From SZUA-318 sp035458765 (GTDB lineage Bacteria; Gemmatimonadota; Gemmatimonadetes; Longimicrobiales; Gaopeijiaceae), in contig DATHZE010000048.1 of the NCBI GenBank assembly GCA_035458765.1, forward strand, positions 1-64,000: a DNA stretch of 64,000 nucleotides, read 5' to 3'. Shown here piece after piece: positions 8,069-15,791 of this stretch (position 1 is its first letter; the number at the start of each line of letters is the position of its first letter). The notes under the pieces were generated by a model that was not told the DNA's origin, ran no database searches, and worked only from the letters and a program-made list of their open reading frames with translations. The position numbers and the translations under genes were made by a program.

Positions 8069-9120
8069 GCTACATCTCCAAGCCGGTCGCCCGGCACCCC
8101 AAGATGCGCACCAACGCCCTGGGCCTCACGCCCCGGGACTACGAGGGTGCCATGTCCACGCTGTGTGCGGGATGCGGGCACGATTCGGTGACGGCCGCGC
8201 TGGTGCAGGCGTTCTTCGAGTTGGACGTGGAGCCCCACCGCGTGGCGAAGCTGTCGGGGATCGGGTGCTCGTCCAAAACACCCGCGTACTTCGTGAAGGA
8301 GGCCCATGGCTTCAACTCGGTGCATGGACGTATGCCGTCCATCGCCGCCGGGGCCAACGCGGCCAACCAGGACCTCCTCTACGTGGGGATCTCCGGAGAC
8401 GGGGACTCGCTGTCCATCGGGTTGGGGCAGCTCTGCCACGCGATCCGCCGGAACGTGAACATGGTGTACGTGCTGGAGAACAACGGCGTGTACGGCCTCA
8501 CCAAGGGACAGTTCTCCGCTTCGGCGGATATCGGCACGCGTTCAAAGAAGGGTGAGGTGAACCGGCAGGGGCCCATCGATCCGGTGAACCTGGCGCTGTC
8601 GCTCGGGGCGACCTTCGTGGCTCGATCGTTCTCCGGTGACAAGCGCCAACTGGTGCCCATCCTCAAGGCGGCCATGAAGCACCGGGGCTTCGCCCTGGTG
8701 GACGTCATCTCGCCGTGCGTGACCTTCAACGACCACAAGGGCTCCACCAAGAGCTATGCCCACACGCGCTTCCACATGCAGGAGGTGGTGGCGACGGACT
8801 TCGTGCCCCTGCGCAGGGAAATCACCGCCGACATCGCCGAAGGCGCAGTCCAGTCGGTGAAGATGCACGACGGGAGCGTGGTGAAGTTCCGGAACGTCGC
8901 CGCCGACTACGACCCTACCAACAGGGGCGCCGTCCTCGAGTATCTGCGTGCGTCGAGGGCCAGGGAGGAGGTCGCCACGGGACTGCTGTTCCTGGAGGAA
9001 TCGGGTGGGGACATGCACGCCATGTCGAACACGGTGGACCGACCTCTGGTTGACCTGGAGTACGAGACGCTGTGCCCCGGAAGCGCGGCGTTGGACGAAC
9101 TGCAGAAAGAGTGGTGGTGA
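8065..9120 (+). CDS. korB: 2-oxoacid:ferredoxin oxidoreductase, beta subunit
   Basis: 351 residues; the ATG at 8065 overlaps the korA stop (ATGA). This is the thiamine-diphosphate subunit: LCAGCGHDSV at residues 32-41 is the CxGCGH signature, and GISGDGDSLSIGLGQL followed by NVNMVYVLENNGVYGLT supplies the GDGD...N pattern that binds Mg-TDP. The cysteines expected to hold the proximal cluster are at SGIGCSSK and SPCVTFND. The protein is slightly longer than many KorB proteins, with about 50 extra C-terminal residues. It forms one operon with the flavoprotein and korA. No separate ferredoxin gene is nearby, so the flavoprotein's own clusters may serve. Confidence 0.9.
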   Translation: MSYISKPVARHPKMRTNALGLTPRDYEGAMSTLCAGCGHDSVTAALVQAFFELDVEPHRVAKLSGIGCSSKTPAYFVKEAHGFNSVHGRMPSIAAGANAANQDLLYVGISGDGDSLSIGLGQLCHAIRRNVNMVYVLENNGVYGLTKGQFSASADIGTRSKKGEVNRQGPIDPVNLALSLGATFVARSFSGDKRQLVPILKAAMKHRGFALVDVISPCVTFNDHKGSTKSYAHTRFHMQEVVATDFVPLRREITADIAEGAVQSVKMHDGSVVKFRNVAADYDPTNRGAVLEYLRASRAREEVATGLLFLEESGGDMHAMSNTVDRPLVDLEYETLCPGSAALDELQKEWW

Positions 9121-9130
9121 GGCCCGACGC

Positions 9131-11464
9131 TCAGCGGGGAAGCCCCAAGCTGTCCACCAGAGCCTGGAAACGAGGCTCGTCCCGGATGAAGTCGAAGATG
9201 GGGTCCACCGCGATGTAGGGCATGTTCTGGTCGTGGTCGGCGTACGCCTTTTCCAGGTAGTCCAGGGCTTGCTCGGTCTCTCCTGCGCGCGTGTACAGCG
9301 TGGCGATCTGCCACGGCGTGACGTACCGGGCCTGCGATCGGGTCTCGAACAGTTCCGCCACGGCGCGAAGCGCCTCGGCATACCCGCCTCGCCCGTAGCC
9401 GTTCTTCAGCGCCGCCACCGCCTCGTCGTCTCCCGCCGCCCGATACGACGCCTCCCACATCTCCATGGCCTCCTCGTGACGACCCATGAGGTGGTACGTG
9501 GTGCGCAGGGTCGAGAGAACGTAGGGCGCTTCGGGGTCGCGCTCCCTGACCCGCTGTAGCACCGCTTCGGCCTCGCCGTATCGCTTGAGGAAGACGAGGT
9601 CCTGGGCGTAGACCCCCTGGACCAGTGTGTTGAAGGGATCCAGGCTCGCGGCGCGCTCCACCTCTTCGGTGGCTTCGGCGTCCCGGTCCAGGTACAAGAG
9701 GAGTTGGGAATAGTAAGCTCGGAGCAGCGAGTCGGTGGGGTCGTCATCGAGCGCCTGCTCGAAGGCGACCAGGGCGTCCCGGAACCGCCAACCCGACCAG
9801 GTCAGATTCAAGGCACGCTGCGAATGGATCGACGCGAGGGAGGGGTCGAGCTCTTCCGCCTTCGCCTTGAAGGGTTCGCCCCGTGCGATGGCGTCGGCTC
9901 CGGAGACGAGACCCTGTTGAGCCCGCATGAACCAGACGGCGCCGAGGCCCCACCACGCCTCCGCCGAGAGAGAGTCCCGCTCCAGCGCCAGTCGGTAGTA
10001 CTCCTCCGCGGTATCGATCCCGGCCGGGGTGAGCTTCTGCCCGTGGAAGCGGGCCTGGAGAAGCAAGTCGTAGACCTGGGGGTCCACCTCGTCGGAGATC
10101 GCCAACTTGGCCAAGACTTCGGAGGACAGGACCACGCCCATCTGGTCGGCGATGGCCCGGGCGGCATCGTGGTACAGTGCGAGGATGTTGCCCGGCGACG
10201 TCTGGAACGCCTGGGACCAGACGATCTCCTCGGTGTCCCGATCCACCATCTGGAGATCGATGGCGACCTGGTTGGACCGGCGTGTGACGCTTCCCTGCAC
10301 CACGCCGTCCACGCCCAACTCCGCAGCGATCTCCCGGATCGGGAGCGTGGTCCCGGCGTACTGGGCCACGGAGCCCGGGTTGATGACCCGAATGGCCTTC
10401 GAGAGCTCCACCACCAGGTCGTGGTGAACACCGTCCACGTAGAAGTCCTGGGCGGTGTCGTTCACCGCGTTCCGGAAGGGCAGCACGGCGATGCGGTCCA
10501 TCCGGGGCCCTCCGAGGGCGTGAGCGCCCCACCACGCCGTGGCGCCCACCGCGACCGCGCCCAGCGCGAGGGTGGCGCGGTGCAGGAGCCGGCGCCTGTG
10601 ACGGGTCCGTGCGTCGGCCTCCACGGCGCGTCTCGTGACGGCTTCGTCCAAGTCGGTGACGAGGTCCGTGGCGGTGTTCTGTCTCGCCGTCGGGTCGATG
10701 GACATCGCCCGATGGATGACCGCCTGGAGCGTCCCTGGGACGTCGGTCCGTGTGGAAGGCAGGCTTGGCGCCCCCCCAGCCAGCTTCCGCGCCAGCGTGG
10801 CCTGGGGGGTCCCCGCCCTGAACGGAGGCGTTCCCGCCAGCATCTCGTGGAGCATGCACCCGAGGGCGTAGACGTCGGTGCGTTGATCCACCGGAAGGTC
10901 GGCATCGAACTGCTCCGGGCTCATGTAGTCGATGGTCCCCACCGCGACCCCCGTCCGCGTGAGACGGCGTCCCGTCTCTTCGGCCACCTGGGCGATACCG
11001 AAGTCGCAAACCATGGCGTGGCCGGCTTGGAAGAGGATGTTCTCCGGCTTGATGTCGCGGTGCACCAGCCCCATCCCATGAGCGTACGCCAGGGCGTCCC
11101 CCACCTCGCGCGCCACCCGCAGCGCCTCTTCCACGGGGAGCGGGCCGTCCCGGTCGAGCCTGGTGCGCAGCGAGTCCCCTTCCACGTGGGGCATGACGAA
11201 GTACTGGAGCCCGTTGGTCTCGCCTGAATCGTGGAGTGCCAGGATGTTCGGGTGGTTCAGGCGGGCCGCCACCTGGATTTCCCGACGGAAGCGGGTTCCC
11301 TCTGATCCGATGGACGTCTCGGGGCGAAGGACCTTGAGAGCGACCTGTCTGCCGTGCTTCAGGTCATCCGCGAGGTACACCAGAGCCATGCCGCCCTCAC
11401 CGAGCAGCCGCACGATGTGGTAGTGGCCCGCGAGGCCTTCCTCCAGTTGGGGCGCGACGTCCAT
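9131..11464 (-). CDS. Membrane Ser/Thr protein kinase with TPR tail
   Basis: 777 residues. Residues 14-275 are a Hanks-type kinase: glycine loop LGEGGMALVY (21-30), catalytic Lys44, HRDIKPEN near 135 with the catalytic Asp, DFG near 153, and SPEQ in place of APE. A single membrane helix (LALGAVAVGATAWWGAHAL) follows at about 296-314. Next comes an alpha/beta domain (RIAVLPFRN ... ELGVDGVVQGSV) like the TolB-N/FlgO-like domain often found in these receptors, and then several TPR repeats to the C-terminus. The kinase is therefore cytoplasmic and the TPR part extracytoplasmic. The gene is convergent with korB, with a 10-base gap, and its upstream region holds a serine-hydrolase relic. Targets are unknown. 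Confidence 0.9.
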   Translation of the reverse strand: MDVAPQLEEGLAGHYHIVRLLGEGGMALVYLADDLKHGRQVALKVLRPETSIGSEGTRFRREIQVAARLNHPNILALHDSGETNGLQYFVMPHVEGDSLRTRLDRDGPLPVEEALRVAREVGDALAYAHGMGLVHRDIKPENILFQAGHAMVCDFGIAQVAEETGRRLTRTGVAVGTIDYMSPEQFDADLPVDQRTDVYALGCMLHEMLAGTPPFRAGTPQATLARKLAGGAPSLPSTRTDVPGTLQAVIHRAMSIDPTARQNTATDLVTDLDEAVTRRAVEADARTRHRRRLLHRATLALGAVAVGATAWWGAHALGGPRMDRIAVLPFRNAVNDTAQDFYVDGVHHDLVVELSKAIRVINPGSVAQYAGTTLPIREIAAELGVDGVVQGSVTRRSNQVAIDLQMVDRDTEEIVWSQAFQTSPGNILALYHDAARAIADQMGVVLSSEVLAKLAISDEVDPQVYDLLLQARFHGQKLTPAGIDTAEEYYRLALERDSLSAEAWWGLGAVWFMRAQQGLVSGADAIARGEPFKAKAEELDPSLASIHSQRALNLTWSGWRFRDALVAFEQALDDDPTDSLLRAYYSQLLLYLDRDAEATEEVERAASLDPFNTLVQGVYAQDLVFLKRYGEAEAVLQRVRERDPEAPYVLSTLRTTYHLMGRHEEAMEMWEASYRAAGDDEAVAALKNGYGRGGYAEALRAVAELFETRSQARYVTPWQIATLYTRAGETEQALDYLEKAYADHDQNMPYIAVDPIFDFIRDEPRFQALVDSLGLPR

Positions 11465-11522
11465 CCCTCAAGATGGGGTACCCGCTGCCGCCACGCGACA
11501 CCGGCACCTGCGCGCGGCGCTG

Positions 11523-11666
11523 GCCATCACCCTCGGAGGCGGGATCAGGGGTGCCTGAGCGACGTGTGGGCCTACCCCGACGAGGAACTCCTCGTCGTCG
11601 TCCTGCAGAACTCCGCGAGCCAGAAGGGGCCGGGGCTTCTCGCCCGGTCGCTCATGGAGGCAGTGA
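11523..11666 (+). pseudogene. Relic of a beta-lactamase-family serine hydrolase
   Basis: Between two minus-strand genes the plus strand encodes a broken C-terminal end of a beta-lactamase-like serine hydrolase. One frame gives ITLGGGIRG (11526-11552), which resembles the family's third active-site motif HGGGIxGF. It then hits a stop, and the next frame continues at once with CLSDVWAYPDEELLVVVLQN and SASQKGPGLLARSLMEAV, the usual final strand and helix. The frame change is at about 11552-11555. No N-terminal part with SxxK is present. The piece has no start or ribosome site and runs into the 3' end of the M20 peptidase gene. It is probably a deletion remnant; a functional peptide is unlikely. 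Confidence 0.65.
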
Positions 11667-13031
11667 TCAGGTCGTCAGGGCCAACTCCCGGTAGAGCCTT
11701 ACCATGGTCTTCATCCCCCGCTCGAGCTGGCTCACGGCGATCCACTCGTTGGGCGCGTGCATGTTGGCCCCGGGGAGGGCGAAGCCCATGACCGCCACCG
11801 AGGGGGTGAGAAACTCGGAGAAGTCGCTGGCGATGGGCAAGGTCCCGCCGTGGGCGACCCGCACGGGCTCGATCCCGTAGACGTCGGCCAGGGCCCGGGA
11901 AGCGGCGTCGAAGAGCGCGCCGGTGGGGTCGGACCGGAAGGGACGGTTCGCCTGGAATCCGGTGACGGTGACCTGCATGCCCTCGGGTGCGCGGTCTGCA
12001 ACGTGCTTCTTGAGCAGGCTGGTGATGTGCTCCGGGTCCTGATCGGGAACCAGTCGGCAACTCACCTTGGCCAGGGCGCTGGAGGGGAGCACGGTCTTCT
12101 TTCCCGGTCCCGTATACCCGCCGACGATGCCGTTCACGTCCAGACAGGGGCGGATCCAGAGCCGCTCAGGGGTGCTGTAGCCCGGTTCGCCCTGGAGGGA
12201 GGCTCCCCCGGCGGAGCGCTGGAACGCCGCCTCGTCGTAGCCGAGCTCCGCCCAGGATGCGCGCACGTCCGCCGGGACGTCCAGCACCGAATCGTAGAAA
12301 CCATCCACGGCGACACGGCCGTCCGGGTGGTGGAATGACGCCAGAATCCGAGCCAGAGCGTGGACCGGGTTGGGCACCGCGCCGCCGTACTGCCCCGAAT
12401 GGAGGTCGTGCGGACCCGTCCGGACCTCGATCTCCACGTAGGCCATGCCCCGCATGCCGAAGATCAGACTCGGACGGGTGGGTGTGAACATCATGGAGTC
12501 GGCGATGACCGCGTGGTCGGCATGGAGCGCCTCGCGGTTGGCGGCCACGTAGGGTGTGAGGTGGGTGGAGCCCACCTCCTCCTCCCCTTCGAAGAGAAGG
12601 ATGAGATTCACGGGCATCCCGTCGGTGGCCAGAGCCGCTTCGGCCGCTGCGATCTGGAGGATCACCTGGGCCTTGTCGTCCGCGGCACCACGGGCGACGA
12701 AGTTGGCGCCCTCCCTGGTCAATTCGAAGGGCGGCGAGCGCCACTCGCCCAGAGGATCCGGGGGCTGGACGTCGTAGTGGGCGTACACGAGCAGCGTGGG
12801 CGCTTCCGGTCCGGCCACGTGACGCCCCAGGACCAGGGGGTGCCCTGCCGTCTCCACGATTTCGGCGGAGAGGCCGGCCTGCTCCATGCGGCGGCGCACC
12901 CACCCGGCCGCCTTCCGCACTTCATCGGCCTTGGCCGGATCGGTTGAGATGCTGGGGATGGCGATGAGCTCGGCGAAGTCGTCGAGAAACCGGGTGAGGT
13001 TCTGATCGATGTACTGGTCGGCTGTGGCCAC
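11667..13031 (-). CDS. M20 family dipeptidase
   Basis: 454 residues from a GTG at 13031. The frame is open to 13286 but would then overlap the divergent gene, and the added residues do not look like protein. Zinc-peptidase motifs are LLVYAHYDVQPPDP (His and Asp), GAADDKAQV (bridging Asp), FEGEEEVGS (catalytic and ligand Glu) and IADSMM. The dimerisation domain lies in the middle (GPHDLHSGQYGGAVPNP), and the C-terminal metal His sits in PGANMHAPNEW. This is the layout of M20 dipeptidases that act on short peptides. There is no signal peptide, so it is probably cytoplasmic, finishing peptides made by the exported peptidases nearby. It is divergent from the second 2-oxoacid oxidoreductase locus. 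Confidence 0.88.
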   Translation of the reverse strand: MATADQYIDQNLTRFLDDFAELIAIPSISTDPAKADEVRKAAGWVRRRMEQAGLSAEIVETAGHPLVLGRHVAGPEAPTLLVYAHYDVQPPDPLGEWRSPPFELTREGANFVARGAADDKAQVILQIAAAEAALATDGMPVNLILLFEGEEEVGSTHLTPYVAANREALHADHAVIADSMMFTPTRPSLIFGMRGMAYVEIEVRTGPHDLHSGQYGGAVPNPVHALARILASFHHPDGRVAVDGFYDSVLDVPADVRASWAELGYDEAAFQRSAGGASLQGEPGYSTPERLWIRPCLDVNGIVGGYTGPGKKTVLPSSALAKVSCRLVPDQDPEHITSLLKKHVADRAPEGMQVTVTGFQANRPFRSDPTGALFDAASRALADVYGIEPVRVAHGGTLPIASDFSEFLTPSVAVMGFALPGANMHAPNEWIAVSQLERGMKTMVRLYRELALTT

Positions 13032-13254
13032 GGTGTCGATAGGAGCTGGGGAGGGCCTGGGTCGCAATCTTGTGCCTCGGCGGCCGGGCAGAAAGAGGGG
13101 GAACTCCCCTACCCGAAGCCTTGGCGCCGGAAGCGCTTCGAAAGCCGTTCCCCCACATTCCGCCAGGGGGATCTCCCGACTGCATCCGGGCGGGGCGGCC
13201 ACAGCTTTCGGAATGCGCGCGGGAGACGTCCGGCGCTCCATTCTCGAGGGTGTC

Positions 13255-14385
13255 ATGCGCGAGTTCATCGACGGCGCCGAGGCCATCGCCCGGGCTGCCC
13301 TTCATGCGGGTTGTGATTTCTTCGCCGGGTATCCCATCACGCCGGCGACACCCATCCTGCTGCACATGGCCCGGGAACTCCCCAAGGTGGGGGGCGTGGC
13401 CATCCAGGGAGAGGACGAGATCGCGTCCATGGGCTTCTGCATCGGCGCGGCCATGACCGGATCCCGGGTGCTCACCGCGACCAGCGGCCCCGGCCTCAGT
13501 CTCTACAGCGAGAACGTGGGTCTGGCCATCATGGGGGAAGTGCCCATGGTCATCGTGGCCGTGCAGCGCATGGGACCGGCTACGGGCGGCGCCACCACCG
13601 TAGCTCAGGGTGACATCCAGTTCCTGCGTTGGGGCACGTCGGGCGGCTTCCCGGTCATCGTGTTGGCGCCGACCTCCGTGGCCGAGTGCTACTCCCTCAC
13701 CCTCAAGGCGTTCGACCTGGCGGAGCGCTTCCGCGTGCCCGTCTTCGTCGCCACGGACAAGGAGACGGTGCTTTCCAGAAGCACCGTGGACGTGGCGGCC
13801 TGGGAGAAGGTCCCGGTGCGGGATCGGCGCACCGCTCCGGCGGATCAACCGTTCGTCCCGTATCCGCTCGATGCGCCCGAAGGTGTGCCCGACATGTCCC
13901 CCATCGGGGGCGGGCACCTGCTTCGTTTCACCACGTCGTCGCACGACGAGCGGGGATACCTGTCCAAGAGCGCCGCCCAGGTGGACGGGCTGAACCGCAG
14001 GCTCACCACCAAGGTGGAAGCGCACATGGACGAGATCGGCCTCGTGGAAGCCGACCTGGAGGATGGCGCCAAGACCCTGGTCGTGAGCTACGGCATCACG
14101 GCCAGGGCCGTGAAGGAGGCGGTGCACCGCGGGCGCAGGGAAGGACTCGCGCTGTCGAGCCTCACGGTCCACTCCCTCTGGCCGGTCCCCGAGGGTGCCA
14201 TCCTCCAGGTCATGGAGGGGATCGAGCGGGTGGTGGTCGCCGAGCTGAACCTGGGCCAGTACTCCAGGGAGATCGAGCGCCTGGTTCACGGACGGGCCCG
14301 GGTCGAAGGACTGCACCGAGTGGATGGCGAGCTGATCACGCCGGAGCAGATCCTCGAGGCGGTATCGCCGGAGGTGCCCGCATGA
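13255..14385 (+). CDS. 2-oxoacid:acceptor oxidoreductase, alpha subunit
   Basis: 376 residues from the ATG at 13255, with GAGGG just upstream; a longer open frame from 13009 overlaps the divergent gene. The pyrimidine-binding domain begins at once with MREFIDGAEAIARAALHAGC and FFAGYPITPATPILLHM (the YPITP motif), then GEDEIASMGFCIGAAMTG and TATSGPGLSLYSENVGLA. The C-terminal domain (TLVVSYGITARAVKEAV ... VVAELNLGQYSREIERL) is the classic alpha-subunit domain II. There is no fused gamma domain, unlike the enzyme at 6236. It overlaps the next gene by four bases. The short free alpha resembles those of 2-oxoisovalerate or 2-oxoglutarate enzymes; substrate unknown. Confidence 0.88.
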   Translation: MREFIDGAEAIARAALHAGCDFFAGYPITPATPILLHMARELPKVGGVAIQGEDEIASMGFCIGAAMTGSRVLTATSGPGLSLYSENVGLAIMGEVPMVIVAVQRMGPATGGATTVAQGDIQFLRWGTSGGFPVIVLAPTSVAECYSLTLKAFDLAERFRVPVFVATDKETVLSRSTVDVAAWEKVPVRDRRTAPADQPFVPYPLDAPEGVPDMSPIGGGHLLRFTTSSHDERGYLSKSAAQVDGLNRRLTTKVEAHMDEIGLVEADLEDGAKTLVVSYGITARAVKEAVHRGRREGLALSSLTVHSLWPVPEGAILQVMEGIERVVVAELNLGQYSREIERLVHGRARVEGLHRVDGELITPEQILEAVSPEVPA

Positions 14386-15695
14386 GCACGACGCTCCCCA
14401 CCTACCTCGATCCTGCCACCCTGCCCTTCCCCTTCTGCCCCGGGTGTGGTCATGGCACGATCCTGGAGCGACTGGACGCCGCTCTGGTGAAGATGCAGAT
14501 CGACCCCAGGAAACTCGTCCTGGTCTCGGACATCGGGTGCTCGGGCCTCTCGGACAAGTTCTTCGCCACCAACGCGTTCCACGGGCTCCATGGGCGGTCC
14601 GTGACGTATGCCACCGGCATCAAGCTGGCGAACCCCGAACTCCACGTCGTGGTGCTCATGGGCGACGGAGGCTGTGGCATCGGAGGGCACCACCTCATCA
14701 ATGCGGCACGACGCAACATCGGCGTCACCGTGGTGGTGTTCAACAACTTCAACTACGGGATGACGGGGGGGCAGCACTCGGTGGGGACACCGCCGGAAGG
14801 GATCACCTCCACGACGCCGCTTGGGCAGCTGGAGCGCCCCATGGACATCTGCCGGACCGTGGCGGTGAACGGCGCGAGCTTCGTGGCGCGCACCACCACC
14901 TTCGACCCCGACGTGTCCGATCTCATGGGCCGCGCACTGGCCAACGACGGGTTTTCGCTGGTGGACGTCTGGGAGTTGTGCACCGCCTACTACGCGCCCA
15001 CCAACAAGCTCTCCAGGAAGTCCATGCAGGGGCTGCTCGAATCCCTGGCCTTCCCCACCGGCGTGGTGGCCGACGAGAAGCGGCCCGAGTATGCCAAGGC
15101 GTATCGCGCCCAACACGCGGTCGAGTCCGGTCAGGCCGTCGCGGACGTCATGCCGGGCCGACCCATGACCGTGGGGTTCACCGGTGCCCTGGAACGCCCG
15201 ATGTCCTGGATCATCGCCGGAGCCGCCGGCAAGCGCATCGGGTCCGCGGCGGGGGCTCTGGCACGGGGCGGGGTGCTCTCGGGACTGTGGGCCACCCAGC
15301 GCAACGACTACCCGGTGACCGTGCGCACGGGCTTTTCTCTTTCGGAGGTGATTCTGGCGCCCGAGGAAGTGCTCTTCACAGGAACGTCCTCGCCCGACGT
15401 GGTCCTGGACCTCTTCGCCGAGGGGCATGCCAAGGCGGCGGCACGCATCCGGACGTTGGGCCCCCATGCCCGGGTCTACCGCAACGCCGAGCTTCCCCCG
15501 GTGGAGACCGAGGCCCAGGTCGTGACGCTGGACTTCGCGCAGTGCCGGGGGTGGGAGCGGAAGAAGGAGGCCTGGGCCCTCATGGCCGTGGCCGCAGCGC
15601 TTCGGGATACGGGGGCGTACCCAATGGATGCCCTCCGGGAAGCCGTGGGTGCCTCGGGGGTCGAGGCCCTCGAGGCGGGACTCCTGTCCTTCTGA
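14382..15695 (+). CDS. 2-oxoacid:acceptor oxidoreductase, beta-gamma fusion
   Basis: 437 residues from the ATG at 14382, overlapping the alpha stop (ATGA). The N-terminal 250 residues are the thiamine-diphosphate subunit: FCPGCGHGTILERL at 18-31, SDIGCSGLSDKFF, LMGDGGCGIGGHH and VFNNFNYGMTGGQ. Residues about 265-437 are the gamma domain, with AGAAGKRIGSAAGALARGGV matching the G-x-G loop, then RNDYPVTVRTGFSLSEVIL. So beta and gamma are joined here, the reverse of the gamma-alpha fusion at 6236. No delta (ferredoxin) subunit lies in the operon, so electrons must go to a ferredoxin encoded elsewhere. Confidence 0.87.
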   Translation: MSTTLPTYLDPATLPFPFCPGCGHGTILERLDAALVKMQIDPRKLVLVSDIGCSGLSDKFFATNAFHGLHGRSVTYATGIKLANPELHVVVLMGDGGCGIGGHHLINAARRNIGVTVVVFNNFNYGMTGGQHSVGTPPEGITSTTPLGQLERPMDICRTVAVNGASFVARTTTFDPDVSDLMGRALANDGFSLVDVWELCTAYYAPTNKLSRKSMQGLLESLAFPTGVVADEKRPEYAKAYRAQHAVESGQAVADVMPGRPMTVGFTGALERPMSWIIAGAAGKRIGSAAGALARGGVLSGLWATQRNDYPVTVRTGFSLSEVILAPEEVLFTGTSSPDVVLDLFAEGHAKAAARIRTLGPHARVYRNAELPPVETEAQVVTLDFAQCRGWERKKEAWALMAVAAALRDTGAYPMDALREAVGASGVEALEAGLLSF

Positions 15696-15791
15696 TCAAC
15701 TCAGCACCTTGCACGCGCCAGGGGTCCTACCGACGATGAGGGTCCCCAACCCGCGATCTATCACCACCGGTACCCACACCAGGTGAAATCC

